Source of the DNA: Gemmatimonadaceae bacterium
Lineage (GTDB): Bacteria; Gemmatimonadota; Gemmatimonadetes; Gemmatimonadales; Gemmatimonadaceae
Direction: 5' to 3'
DNA: 12,052 nt
Assembly: GCA_025356185.1 (NCBI GenBank)
Contig: JANXUN010000530.1
Span: 1-12,052 of the forward strand
The notes below the pieces were generated by a model. The model was not told the DNA's origin and searched no databases. It saw only the letters and a list, made by a program, of their open reading frames with translations. This document shows positions 1 through 7,406 of the stretch, piece after piece (the stretch's first letter is position 1; every line of letters starts with the position of its first letter). Made by a program: the position numbers and the translations under genes.

Positions 1-1522
1 CGGTGTCGCCTCGCGTGGCGAACTCCGTGAACAGCACGTCGTCCGATTCTGGAATGGCGACGGGCCAACGAAAGCCGTGGTCACCTGACGCCTTGAACAC
101 CGGTTGCGGAGTGCCGCCATCTGCTGACACCATGAAAAGCGTTGGCGAGCCTTGCTCGCCATAGACAAGCTGACCGCGGTGCGTCCACGTTAAGCCGCGC
201 GGTGATCCCGCCCCGATGCTGGTGATTCGCGTTGGCGTGCCGCCGTCAATCGGCACCTTCATGATGTCCGCGCCAACAACGTATGCGACCCAACGCCCGT
301 CGGGAGAAAACACGGGGTCACTGGCGCCGCTCGTTCCCGCGACGGCCGAGGCGTCGAGGGTATTCATCTGTCGACGCCACAGCTGCTGCGTCTTGCCAGC
401 AACGCTTGCGACGTACACGAGGGTTGCGCCGTCAGGTGAGATCGCGTGCAGCTTTCCGAGAATCGTGGGCGCACGTTCGCCCGGACGTGTCTCTAGGGCA
501 AACCGCGTCACCATGTCCGATGCACTGTCGGACGAGGAGCGCTTGCCCATCATCCAGCTGGCAGCAGCGATGAAGGCGGCGAGTATCACAGACGCTATCA
601 CGAGACCGCGACCCTTCGCAGTTCGAATGCTTACCGTAGCGTGCGCTGACGTCGGGCCAATCGATTGCGTTAGGGCATGTGCGCTCGCATGCGTCTCGCG
701 AAGTGCGCGGGCAAACTCATTGGCCGAGGTGAATCGATCTGCCGGCAGTTTTGCCATCGCCGTCAGCACCGCGTAATTGACATGCTCCGGAACAGTGTCG
801 CGCACCGTAGCCAGAGCACGAGGTTTCTCAGTGAGTACGCGCGCGATGATCGCCTGCGGGTTGGCACCGGTAAACGGCGGCTCACCGGCGAGCATTTCAT
901 ACGTGACCGCGCCGAGTGCATAAATATCCGCGCGCGCGTCGACCGCTTTGTCGCCCATCGCTTGTTCGGGGGCCATGTACTGCGGCGTGCCGAGCGAGAG
1001 GCCCGTTTGCGTCATGCGTTGTCCGCCAGCGTGTTGCACGGCGAGCGCAATGCCAAAATCAGCGACCAGTGCGTGACCGCCTTGCAGCAGAATGTTTTCT
1101 GGCTTGATGTCGCGATGAATCACGCCGCGTTCGTGCGCGTACTGCAACGCGTCCGCGACTTCGCGCGCGAGTTGCACGGCGTCCGCGATCGGCAACTGTG
1201 TTTCGCGATCGAGGCGTGCGCGGAGTGTTTCGCCTTCGACAAACGGCATCACGTAGAACGGTTGCCCATCTGCGGTGCCGCTGTCGAACAACGGCAGAAT
1301 ATGCGGGTGCTGCAAATTCGCCGTCGTCGTGATCTCGGCTAAGAACCGCTCGGCGCCGATGACGGCGGCAAGCTCCGGATGAAGCACTTTGATCGCGACT
1401 TGGCGCGCATGTCGCACGTCGCGTGCGAGATACACGGTGGCCATGCCGCCCCGACCGAGTTCACGAATGATTTCGTAGCGGTCGGCGAGGGCGGCGGCGA
1501 GCAGGGTGGAGCTGGAATTCAT
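1..1522 (-). CDS. Membrane-anchored Ser/Thr protein kinase with C-terminal TolB/WD40-like propeller (partial)
   Basis: The kinase phosphorylates Ser/Thr on unknown proteins; the catalytic part should be cytoplasmic and the propeller outside the membrane. About 507 codons are present; the C-terminus and stop lie beyond base 1. Visible kinase landmarks: glycine loop GRGGMATVYLA (residues 24-33), ATP-binding Lys45 in VAIKVL, helix-C Glu63, catalytic loop HRDIKPEN with Asp138, DFG at 155-157 and APE at 184-186. The activation loop has Thr171 and Thr173 as possible autophosphorylation sites. Residues about 306-325 form one hydrophobic helix followed by GKR. After that come SPDG-type blades (ISPDG, FSPDGRWVAY) typical of TolB/WD40-like propellers. 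The start ATG sits 14 codons before the kinase fold, as is common in this family, and no Shine-Dalgarno sequence precedes it. The gene is divergent from the small ferredoxin gene. Kinase call very secure; propeller ligand unknown. Confidence 0.95.
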   Translation of the reverse strand, partial: MNSSSTLLAAALADRYEIIRELGRGGMATVYLARDVRHARQVAIKVLHPELAAVIGAERFLAEITTTANLQHPHILPLFDSGTADGQPFYVMPFVEGETLRARLDRETQLPIADAVQLAREVADALQYAHERGVIHRDIKPENILLQGGHALVADFGIALAVQHAGGQRMTQTGLSLGTPQYMAPEQAMGDKAVDARADIYALGAVTYEMLAGEPPFTGANPQAIIARVLTEKPRALATVRDTVPEHVNYAVLTAMAKLPADRFTSANEFARALRETHASAHALTQSIGPTSAHATVSIRTAKGRGLVIASVILAAFIAAASWMMGKRSSSDSASDMVTRFALETRPGERAPTILGKLHAISPDGATLVYVASVAGKTQQLWRRQMNTLDASAVAGTSGASDPVFSPDGRWVAYVVGADIMKVPIDGGTPTRITSIGAGSPRGLTWTHRGQLVYGEQGSPTLFMVSADGGTPQPVFKASGDHGFRWPVAIPESDDVLFTEFATRGDT

Positions 1523-1550
1523 TGATACGAAATTGGCACGCAAAACGCGC

Positions 1551-1560
1551 TCTCGCGAGA
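1551..1560. repeat. Perfect 10-base palindrome in the kinase/ferredoxin divergent gap
   Basis: TCTCGCGAGA reads the same on both strands and lies roughly midway in the 85-base gap between two divergent start codons. It could be an operator half-site pair or a short hairpin. In GC-rich DNA a 10-base palindrome can arise by chance, so the function is only a suggestion. Confidence 0.25.
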
Positions 1561-1595
1561 CGGCTCGGCTCCGCAACCGAAGCCCGCTCATCTTG

Positions 1596-1601
1596 TAAAT
1601 T
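1596..1601 (+). promoter_or_regulatory. Possible -10 box for a leaderless ferredoxin mRNA
   Basis: TAAATT lies six bases before the ATG at 1608, and no Shine-Dalgarno sequence is present in between (TGCCCGC context). That spacing would place the transcription start at or next to the ATG. I see no clear -35 hexamer. The same layout is seen at 3688-3693 and, more weakly, at 1887-1892. Confidence 0.35.
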
Positions 1602-1607
1602 GCCCGC

Positions 1608-1850
1608 ATGCCGAAACGACTTCAGACCTACGCGACCGACGCGATTACCGTCACCTTCGACCCCACCGTGTGCGTGCACTCAGGCGACTGTGTGCGCGGT
1701 CTGAGGGCCGTCTTCGACGTGCGCCGACAGCGGTGGATCGACGTGCGTGCCGCCACCGCCGACGAGATCGCCGCGCAGATCGATCGCTGTCCGTCTGGCG
1801 CGCTGCGCTACTCACGCGGCGCTTCTTCGACCGAACAGGCCGACGGCTAA
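1608..1850 (+). CDS. YjdI-type divergent 4Fe-4S mono-cluster ferredoxin-like protein
   Basis: This small 80-residue protein matches the divergent Fe-S mono-cluster family (Fer4_19, E. coli YjdI-like) over nearly its full length. Visible signatures: VTFDPTVCVHSGDCVRGL with Cys22 and Cys28, a central F-D-x(5)-W-I segment, and DRCPSGALRY with Cys61. These three cysteines are the ones I recall as conserved in the family; a fourth cluster ligand is not obvious, although His24 lies within the motif. There is no signal peptide or membrane segment, so it should be cytosolic. The role is unknown for the whole family; redox or small electron-transfer function is inferred. It starts without a visible ribosome site and may be leaderless. 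It stands 47 bases ahead of an ABC transporter on the same strand and is divergent from the kinase. Family call strong, function open. Confidence 0.88.
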   Translation: MPKRLQTYATDAITVTFDPTVCVHSGDCVRGLRAVFDVRRQRWIDVRAATADEIAAQIDRCPSGALRYSRGASSTEQADG

Positions 1851-1886
1851 GAAGCGCCAATCGGTAACTACTGCCGACGCGCACCG

Positions 1887-1892
1887 TAGGTT
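1887..1892 (+). promoter_or_regulatory. Possible -10 box before the ABC transporter gene
   Basis: TAGGTT lies five bases before the ATG at 1898. It could be a -10 element for a leaderless transcript. Alternatively the AGG inside it, seven bases from the ATG, could act as a weak ribosome-binding site. No good -35 is seen, so the call is weak. Confidence 0.22.
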
Positions 1893-1897
1893 GTGGC

Positions 1898-2815
1898 ATG
1901 CCACGAACGGTGATCGAAGTCTCACATCTGGGAAAGCAGTACGGCAAAACCATCGCCGTGCGTGACGTCTCGCTCGAGGTGTACGAAGGCGAGATTTTCG
2001 GTCTGATCGGCCCCAACGGCGCCGGCAAGACGACCAGCATGGAGTGCATGGAAGGGCTGCGCACGCCCGATCGCGGCACTATTCGCGTGCTTGGACTAGA
2101 CCCGCAGCGCGACGCGACTGCGCTTCGTCAACGGATTGGCGTGCAGCATCAGGAAGCGCACCTTCAAAAGCGCATCAAGGTGTGGGAAGCAATCGACCTG
2201 TGGTCGTCGCTGTACGATCAGGTTGTCGACACCACCGACCTGCTCGCGCGACTCGGCCTTGAGGAAAAGCGCAACGCGTGGTTCATGACACTTTCTGGCG
2301 GCCAAAAGCAGCGCTTGTTCGTCGCACTGGCTCTTGTACACAATCCCGAACTCGTCTTTCTCGACGAGCTCACGACTGGTTTGGACCCGCAAGCGCGCCG
2401 CGCGATTTGGGAACTGATTCTTGGTATTCGCGAGCGCGGCAAGACGGTGTTCCTCACGACGCACTTGATGGAAGAGGCCGAGCGCTTGTGCGATCGCGTC
2501 GGCATCATCGAGCACGGTGCGCTAATCGAAATCGGAACACCGGCCGAGTTGGTGGCCAAACACTGCCCCGAGCGACGCGTGGTGTTCACGAGTGATGCAC
2601 TCGATGTCGCGCAACGCATTTCGGGTGTGCCATCACTCACTTCGGTCACGAGCGTGGGCACGACGCATACGCTCGTTGGCGAGGGCGACGATTTCACGAC
2701 TGCGGTCATTCATGCCATCGCGCACGCGGGCATCACGGTGCGCGGATTTCGCACCGAGTGGCCCACCTTAGAAGATGTCTTTTTGAAACTCACCGGCCGA
2801 GGCATCCGCGACTGA
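1898..2815 (+). CDS. ABC transporter ATP-binding protein (ABC-2/NatA/CcmA-like)
   Basis: This 305-residue protein hydrolyses ATP on the cytoplasmic face to drive the membrane partner encoded next. Motifs in order: Walker A GPNGAGKTT (38-46), Q-loop Gln85 in VQHQEAHLQ, signature LSGGQKQR (132-139), Walker B LVFLDE (Asp156, Glu157), D-loop GLDP (161-164) and switch His189 in TTHLMEEAE. The usual DEPT is DELT here, which I believe occurs in this exporter subgroup. Residues after about 225 form the short C-terminal domain common in ABC-2 type ATPases, ending in the usual L-E-D-V-F-L-K-L-T-G-R. Its stop codon overlaps the start of the permease gene (TGATG), so the two are translationally coupled. 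The pair is probably an exporter, of a drug, lipid, polysaccharide or Na+; sequence alone does not give the substrate. Confidence 0.95.
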   Translation: MPRTVIEVSHLGKQYGKTIAVRDVSLEVYEGEIFGLIGPNGAGKTTSMECMEGLRTPDRGTIRVLGLDPQRDATALRQRIGVQHQEAHLQKRIKVWEAIDLWSSLYDQVVDTTDLLARLGLEEKRNAWFMTLSGGQKQRLFVALALVHNPELVFLDELTTGLDPQARRAIWELILGIRERGKTVFLTTHLMEEAERLCDRVGIIEHGALIEIGTPAELVAKHCPERRVVFTSDALDVAQRISGVPSLTSVTSVGTTHTLVGEGDDFTTAVIHAIAHAGITVRGFRTEWPTLEDVFLKLTGRGIRD

Positions 2816-3582
2816 TGATGATGCCACGCGTACTGAAAGGCTTTTGGAAGCTGACGTGGGTTGAGACGAAAATCTTTGTGCGCGAGCCGATGGGATTGAT
2901 CGGCACGCTCGGCATCCCCGTCTTGCTGTTCGTAGTGCTGGGGCGAACGCTACGCGGAGTTCCTAGCGCCGCGGGACCCACGGCATCCACGATCACGCCG
3001 TCATTCAACGTGGCGATTCTCGCGGCGTTGATGATCGCAGTGAACGCCGTCACGTCGCTGGTGGCAATCATCTCGATTTATCGTGAAGGCGGCATTCTTA
3101 AGCGACTACGCGCAACGCCGCTTTCACCGCTCACGATTCTCGGCGCGCAAGTCGCGGTCAAACTGGTGTTCACGGTGGTGAGTCTGCTGTTGCTTGTCGC
3201 GGCAGGGCGCCGCGTGTTTCCGGGCGCGATGGAGATTGCCTATGTGAGTTTTGGCGCGGCGCTGTTGGTTAGCACGCTCAGCATTCTCTCACTCGGTTTT
3301 ATAATCGCGAGTGTGGTGCCGACCGCGCGCTTTGCGCAGCCGATCGGGGCGGCGCTGTTGTATCCCATGGTGGCGGTGTCGGGCGTGTTTGTGCCGGTTG
3401 CGCGTTTTCCCCGATGGATGCAGATGGTGGCGAATGCGCTGCCGACCACGCATGCGGTGGCGCTGTTGCAGGGTGTGTGGGATGGTCCGGGGTGGAGTGC
3501 ACACTGGATCGATGTCGCCGCACTCGTGCTCGCGTTTGTCGTGTGCAGCATGCTGGCGACACGATGGTTCCGCTGGGAATGA
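2815..3582 (+). CDS. ABC-2 family transporter permease
   Basis: This is the membrane subunit of the preceding ATPase, 255 residues if the first ATG is used. The start is at one of three consecutive ATGs (2815, 2818, 2821); 2815 is given because it makes the TGATG overlap with the ATPase stop. Six hydrophobic stretches fit the ABC-2 fold: around GIPVLLFVVLG, ILAALMIAVNAVTSLVAII, LVFTVVSLLLLVAAG, LVSTLSILSLGFIIASVV, LYPMVAVSGVFVPV and VAALVLAFVVCSML. Between helices 2 and 3 is the Y-R-E-G-G-I-L-K-R-L-R-A-T-P-L cytoplasmic coupling segment characteristic of the family, and helix 5 carries the typical P-M-x(3)-S-G-x-F-x-P pattern. The C-terminus R-W-F-R-W-E is a normal ABC-2 ending. Substrate unknown; the single ATPase and single permease suggest a heterotetramer with two copies of each. 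Confidence 0.93.
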   Translation: MMMPRVLKGFWKLTWVETKIFVREPMGLIGTLGIPVLLFVVLGRTLRGVPSAAGPTASTITPSFNVAILAALMIAVNAVTSLVAIISIYREGGILKRLRATPLSPLTILGAQVAVKLVFTVVSLLLLVAAGRRVFPGAMEIAYVSFGAALLVSTLSILSLGFIIASVVPTARFAQPIGAALLYPMVAVSGVFVPVARFPRWMQMVANALPTTHAVALLQGVWDGPGWSAHWIDVAALVLAFVVCSMLATRWFRWE

Positions 3583-3655
3583 CGCGCGCGGAACCGCAGC
3601 GCGGAGTCTAAGAATTTTGCTGCGGCTGCGTCGCGGCGTCCAAGCGGAATGACGC
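3576..3655. repeat. Candidate dispersed intergenic repeat bounded by 10-base direct repeats
   Basis: GGAATGACGC occurs exactly at 3576-3585 and again at 3646-3655, 70 bases apart. The left copy contains the permease stop codon. Between them lie a 7-base inverted repeat, CCGCAGC (3594-3600) and GCTGCGG (3619-3625), with an A/T-rich loop, and a 7-base direct repeat GCGCGGA (3586-3592 and 3599-3605). There is no convincing reading frame. Together with the unusual AAGAATTTT tract this resembles short repeats scattered between genes in some bacteria. Only one copy is visible here, so the dispersed nature is inferred. Confidence 0.35.
3594..3625. other. Hairpin-forming inverted repeat after the ABC transporter operon
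   Basis: A 7-base perfect stem, CCGCAGC with GCTGCGG, encloses an 18-base loop ending in AATTTT. It lies 12 bases after the permease stop and could slow or end transcription, but it lacks the T-run after the stem that defines an intrinsic terminator. Treat it as a structure, not a proven terminator. Confidence 0.3.
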
Positions 3656-3687
3656 TCGACTTGGTAGCCTCAGCGTCACATTCGCGG

Positions 3688-3693
3688 TATCCT
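3688..3693 (+). promoter_or_regulatory. -10 box of a probable leaderless promoter for the VOC-ior operon
   Basis: TATCCT stands exactly six bases before the ATG at 3700, with TTCACG between and no ribosome-binding site. The distance puts the likely transcription start at the ATG, so the mRNA would be leaderless. A TTGGTA at 3661-3666 resembles a -35 but is 21 bases away, longer than the usual 17. This site also supports 3700, rather than an earlier in-frame ATG, as the true start. Confidence 0.42.
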
Positions 3694-3699
3694 TTCACG

Positions 3700-4461
3700 A
3701 TGGACATGCCCCAAGCACCTGCCGGCAGCGGTAAGCATCCCGTTGCCCTCGTTGTGATTTCGGCCAACGATCTTGCTGCATCAAGCGCGTTTTACGCGTC
3801 GTTGTTTGGATGGCCGATTATGAAGATGTCGGCGGAACTATCTGGCGCTGCCGTGACATCGGGACCGCCGATCGCGTTGCGCGCCAATGTGCCAGAGGGC
3901 TTTCCGGGCGTCGTGCCATTTATTGGTGTGTCCAACGTCGACGCGAAGCTTACGCAGGTTGTGGCCGCCGGTGCGACCATCGAGCGCGCGCCGTGGAAGA
4001 TTCCGATGATGGGCACGCTCGCGCGATTCAAAGACGCGAGTGGCACCGTGTACGGCATTACCGACGCTGTGGCCCCAACGGGTGTGCCGCGCATACCGAT
4101 GCCGTTTGGTGCGAATCCCAAGCCCGTTGCGAATACGATTTGCAGCTTGGAGATGTACACTGCGAACGACGCGGGTCCGGCGTTTTTTCACGCACAATTT
4201 GGATGGGGCACGTTACCAACCATGCCCGCGTTCGTGGCATTCGATCCGGGTGCGGGAATTGGTGGCGTGTTTCAATCGCATACGCCCACACTGCCCGCTG
4301 TCGCGTACATCTACGTGAACGATGTGAGAGCAACGCTCGATGCGATCGATGCGGCGGGCGGCGCGCGCCAAGGTGATGCGATGTCGATGCCCAGCATGGG
4401 CACGTTTGGTTACTTCAAAGATCCGTCGGGCTCGAGCATGGGATTGATCGGACCGTCATGA
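3700..4461 (+). CDS. Tandem VOC (glyoxalase/dioxygenase-fold) protein
   Basis: The 253-residue protein holds two vicinal-oxygen-chelate domains, about residues 13-122 and 143-253. They look like an internal duplication: F-Y-A-S-L-F-G-W (31-38) matches F-F-H-A-Q-F-G-W (162-169), and [12 protein letters not shown] matches [12 protein letters not shown]. Family members are metal-dependent lyases, dioxygenases or antibiotic/aldehyde-binding proteins; the metal ligands are not clear here, so no reaction is assigned. It is probably cytosolic, with no signal peptide. An in-frame ATG at 3649 would add 17 residues, but that ATG lies in the repeat upstream, and a -10-like box sits just before 3700, so the shorter form is preferred. 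The stop overlaps the next start as ATGA, which links it to the ior genes. Confidence 0.87.
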   Translation: MDMPQAPAGSGKHPVALVVISANDLAASSAFYASLFGWPIMKMSAELSGAAVTSGPPIALRANVPEGFPGVVPFIGVSNVDAKLTQVVAAGATIERAPWKIPMMGTLARFKDASGTVYGITDAVAPTGVPRIPMPFGANPKPVANTICSLEMYTANDAGPAFFHAQFGWGTLPTMPAFVAFDPGAGIGGVFQSHTPTLPAVAYIYVNDVRATLDAIDAAGGARQGDAMSMPSMGTFGYFKDPSGSSMGLIGPS

Positions 4462-4985
4462 CATCACGCAACGGAGCATTCGTGAGTACGCACGATGAAA
4501 CCGCGACTATTTCGTTGATCGTCAACGGAGTGCGACGCACGTTCGACGGCGACGGCACGATGCCGCTGCTGTGGTTCTTGCGCGACGAGCTCGCGCTCAC
4601 CGGTACGAAATACGGATGCGGCATTGCACAGTGTGGCGCGTGTACGGTACACGTGAACGGAACTCCCGTGCGCGCGTGTCAACGGAAGATGGACGCACTG
4701 AACGGCGCGACCGTGACGACCATCGAAGGGTTGCACCCCAAGGGTGAGCATGCGTTGCAAGTAGCGTGGCGCAGCATCGATGTACCGCAGTGCGGTTTTT
4801 GTCAAAGCGGACAGATCATGCAGGCGGCAAATCTGCTCAAGCAGAAAGCCGCACCGACTGACGCAGACATCGATGCCGCGATGAACGGGCACATCTGTCG
4901 CTGTGGCACGTATCCGCGTATTCGCGCCGCGATCAAAGCCGCGGCTGCGAACGCGTCGACGAGTTCACACGACGGGGCGAAATGA
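4458..4985 (+). CDS. iorA: [2Fe-2S] subunit of IorAB-type molybdenum hydroxylase
   Basis: This subunit passes electrons from the molybdenum centre through two [2Fe-2S] clusters. The plant-type cluster ligands are Cys54, Cys59, Cys62 and Cys74 ([12 protein letters not shown]...RAC), and the second cluster uses Cys112, Cys115, Cys147 and Cys149 (CGFCQSGQ...ICRCGTYPR). All eight are present. The length of 175 residues is slightly above the usual 150-160 because of an N-terminal extension. The ATG at 4458 overlaps the VOC stop as ATGA. A GTG at 4482 is a strong alternative: it has GGAG five bases upstream (4473-4476) and gives a more typical N-terminus. The last residues are Ala/Ser-rich. It overlaps the large subunit by ATGA, so the two products should be made in matched amounts. 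The symbol is by family resemblance; the substrate need not be isoquinoline. Confidence 0.93.
   Translation: MTSRNGAFVSTHDETATISLIVNGVRRTFDGDGTMPLLWFLRDELALTGTKYGCGIAQCGACTVHVNGTPVRACQRKMDALNGATVTTIEGLHPKGEHALQVAWRSIDVPQCGFCQSGQIMQAANLLKQKAAPTDADIDAAMNGHICRCGTYPRIRAAIKAAAANASTSSHDGAK
4473..4476 (+). promoter_or_regulatory. Shine-Dalgarno-like GGAG favouring a GTG start for iorA
   Basis: GGAG is followed five bases later by GTG at 4482, in frame with the [2Fe-2S] subunit. It is the best ribosome-binding site near this gene and competes with the ATGA-overlap start at 4458, which has only a weak GGA ahead of it. Confidence 0.4.
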
Positions 4986-7366
4986 GCGTTAATCATAAGC
5001 TCCCGTGGTTGTCATCGCCGAGCGTGACGGCGACTGAGACCGACACCAGCGTCGTGGAGAAACACGCGCACGTCGTGAGTACGATGCACACGGATACCAC
5101 ACGGCGCGACTTCACAAAGCTCCTCGGCTTGGGAGGACTCGTACTCGTTGCGAGCAGTCTCGGTGTTCGCCGACTTGACGCAGCTGATGTCGCGTCATTG
5201 GCAGCTGAGCCGTGGGAGCCGCACGCGTACATTCGCGTTGCACTCGACGACATCGTCACGATTGTCTGTCATCGTTCTGAAATGGGACAAGGCATTCGCA
5301 CCACGATGCCGATGCTGATCGCCGATGAGATGGAAGCCGATTGGAGCAAGTGTCGCGTCGAGCAAGCCATCGGCGATGAGAAAAAGTACGGCACACAAAA
5401 CACCGATGGTTCTACGAGTATCCGCGATTTCTTACCGCAATATCGAGAAGCCGGCGCCACCGTTCGCGCGCTGCTCGAAGACGCGGCCGCGAAAGAATGG
5501 AGTGTTGCGTCAAGCGCCGTGAAGGCTCGCAACGGCACTGTGGTACACATCGCATCCGGACGCATCAAAGCATTTGGCGCGTTGGTTGAGACAGCTCGCG
5601 CGCTGCCCCTGCCAACGAAAGCCCGTGTGCGCATCAAGACGCCCGCAGAACGCCGGTGGGAAGGGAAGAAAATGACGTCCATCGACCTTGTGCCAATGAC
5701 GACAGGAAAAGCGGTGTACGGCGCCGATGTGACGCTTCCCGGGATGAAGGTCGCGGTGATTGCGCGTCCACCAGTGTGGGGCGGCACGGTTGTGCGTGTT
5801 GACGATTCGCTCGCACTGCAGGTGCCGGGCGTTGAACGCATTGTGCGCATTCCGGCATCGCCGATGCCCGGTGGTTTCATGCCGTTGGGCGGTGTAGCCG
5901 TGATTGGCAAGAACACGTGGGCCGCTATGAAGGGGCGTGACGCGCTCAAGATCACGTGGGAGAACGGCACGAACGCTTCGTACGACAGCGCGGCGTACAA
6001 AGCAACACTCATGCAATCGGTACGAGCACCCGGACAAGCCGGGCGAACGGTTGGTGATGTGAATAGAGGACTCGCCGCGGCTGCACGGACGGTGAAGGGT
6101 GAGTACTACATGCCGCATTTGGCGCACGCGCAGATGGAACCCGTCGCGGCGATCGCACGGGTTGTGAACGGCAAGGTAGAAGCGTGGGCACCGACGCAGT
6201 CGCCGATGGACGCGCGCAAAACGCTTGCCGAGTATCTCAAGGTCGACGTTGCCGATGTCACCGTACACGTGACGCTGTTGGGCGGCGGCTTCGGTCGTAA
6301 ATCCAAACCGGATTTTGTGTGCGAGGCGGCTTGGCTTGCACGCGAGGTCGGTGCGCCCGTCCGTGTGCAATGGACGCGCGAAGACGATTTACAGAATTCG
6401 TATTTGCATTCGGTGGCGGCGCATCATCTCGAGGCGGGACTCGATGCGAATGGTCGAGTGTCTGCATGGTTGCATCGATCGGCGTATCCAGCCATCGGTG
6501 CCACCTTTGCGCCGAATATGAAAGGTGCGGAGCCCGACGAACTGACGAATGGCGCGAGTGATGTGCCGTTTGATATTCCGCACATGAGTATCGAGATCTG
6601 CCCCGCCGTCGCACACACGCGCATCGGTTGGTATCGCAGTGTCAACGCGATTCATCATGGCTTTGCAATCGGGTCGTTCGTTGATGAACTCGCGTTTGCG
6701 GCGAAGCAGGACCCGGCGGACTTCTTGCTCAAATTGATTGGCTCCGATCGCGTGGTCGACCTCTCGAAGGCCGGTCTTGTAAAGCCCGCGAGCAACTACG
6801 GCGCCACATGGACCGATCATCCGCTCGATACAGCCCGTGCGCGTCGCGTGGTCGAACTGGCCGTGAGCAAAAGCGGATGGCGCGGCGCGAAGCTGCCACT
6901 CGGCAAGGGACGCGGCATTTCCATGCATCGCAGTTTTTTGTCGTACGTGGCGATGGTAGTCGAGGTAGAAGTGCTGCCCGACGGCACCGTGCTGGTGCCC
7001 AAAGCCACGGTCGCAGTCGATGCGGGATTTATCGCCAACCCTGATCGCGCGAAAGCGCAAATGGAAGGCGCGCTGATTATGGCGATGAGCAACGTGCTCT
7101 CAAGCGAGATGACGTTTGCCAAGGGTGCCGCCGTACAATCGAATTTCCGCGACTATACCGTCGCGCGCATGAAAGCCGCTCCACATGTCGTGGGCGTGCA
7201 CTTCGTACCGAGTGAAGGCTTACCAGGCGGCATCGGCGAGCCCGGCGTTCCTCCTGCGTGCGGCGCTATCGCAAACGCGATTTTCGCAGCAACGGGCGTG
7301 CGCGTGCGCGAACTGCCGGTGGGACGACAGCTGGCAGGGTGGCAAGCGGGTAAGGCGAACGAATAA
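4982..7366 (+). CDS. iorB: Molybdopterin large subunit of IorAB-type hydroxylase, Tat-exported
   Basis: This is the catalytic subunit of a xanthine-oxidase-family enzyme that hydroxylates an aldehyde or N-heterocycle with water-derived oxygen. It has 794 residues. A twin-arginine signal, TRRDFTK (Arg41, Arg42) followed by a hydrophobic stretch (47-61), predicts folded export together with the [2Fe-2S] partner. Family marks: S-E-M-G-Q-G after the signal, the A-H-A-Q-M-E-P segment, GGGFGRK at 434-440 for molybdopterin binding, and near the C-terminus G-I-G-E-P-G-V-P-P with Glu753 as the expected active-site base. The single-chain architecture with an N-terminal Tat signal is that of IorB rather than of cytosolic xanthine dehydrogenase. 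The start at 4982 overlaps the iorA stop (ATGA) and has GGGG just before it. GTG 5075 or ATG 5084 would give a shorter, more typical Tat n-region. No cytochrome subunit follows. Substrate unknown. Confidence 0.93.
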   Translation: MSVNHKLPWLSSPSVTATETDTSVVEKHAHVVSTMHTDTTRRDFTKLLGLGGLVLVASSLGVRRLDAADVASLAAEPWEPHAYIRVALDDIVTIVCHRSEMGQGIRTTMPMLIADEMEADWSKCRVEQAIGDEKKYGTQNTDGSTSIRDFLPQYREAGATVRALLEDAAAKEWSVASSAVKARNGTVVHIASGRIKAFGALVETARALPLPTKARVRIKTPAERRWEGKKMTSIDLVPMTTGKAVYGADVTLPGMKVAVIARPPVWGGTVVRVDDSLALQVPGVERIVRIPASPMPGGFMPLGGVAVIGKNTWAAMKGRDALKITWENGTNASYDSAAYKATLMQSVRAPGQAGRTVGDVNRGLAAAARTVKGEYYMPHLAHAQMEPVAAIARVVNGKVEAWAPTQSPMDARKTLAEYLKVDVADVTVHVTLLGGGFGRKSKPDFVCEAAWLAREVGAPVRVQWTREDDLQNSYLHSVAAHHLEAGLDANGRVSAWLHRSAYPAIGATFAPNMKGAEPDELTNGASDVPFDIPHMSIEICPAVAHTRIGWYRSVNAIHHGFAIGSFVDELAFAAKQDPADFLLKLIGSDRVVDLSKAGLVKPASNYGATWTDHPLDTARARRVVELAVSKSGWRGAKLPLGKGRGISMHRSFLSYVAMVVEVEVLPDGTVLVPKATVAVDAGFIANPDRAKAQMEGALIMAMSNVLSSEMTFAKGAAVQSNFRDYTVARMKAAPHVVGVHFVPSEGLPGGIGEPGVPPACGAIANAIFAATGVRVRELPVGRQLAGWQAGKANE

Positions 7367-7374
7367 CCTCGACG

Positions 7375-7406
7375 ACTGACGGCGTCGCCTACTGTCCGCG
7401 TCGCCT
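7375..7406. repeat. 16-base imperfect tandem duplication at the permease stop codon
   Basis: Bases 7375-7390 and 7391-7406 are two adjacent 16-base units that agree at 14 of 16 positions (ACTGACGGCGTCGCCT and ACTGTCCGCGTCGCCT). The permease stop codon, TAG on the minus strand at 7391-7389, is made at the junction of the two units. The 22-base space between the convergent large-subunit and permease genes is therefore largely this duplication. Confidence 0.6.

Noticed and set aside
677..1342. Long open frame antisense to the kinase
   Set aside because: Arg/His/Cys-rich product without motifs, on the opposite strand of an intact kinase domain; typical shadow frame in GC-rich DNA.
2758..2814. 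Longer start for the ABC permease
   Set aside because: The extra 19 residues overlap the ATPase coding end and are basic and non-membrane-like; the TGATG overlap start at 2815 is the usual arrangement.
3649..3699. Upstream in-frame ATG for the VOC gene
   Set aside because: The ATG falls in the GGAATGACGC repeat, has no ribosome site, and the added residues are not part of a VOC fold; a -10-like box sits directly before 3700.
5269..6370. Long antisense frames inside the molybdopterin subunit gene
   Set aside because: Two overlapping frames with low-complexity Arg/Ser/Thr-rich products opposite a well-conserved gene; no motif or start signal.
7367..7388. Bidirectional terminator between the convergent genes
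   Set aside because: Only a 5-base CGACG/CGTCG stem with a long loop and no T-run is visible; the space is mostly the tandem duplication.
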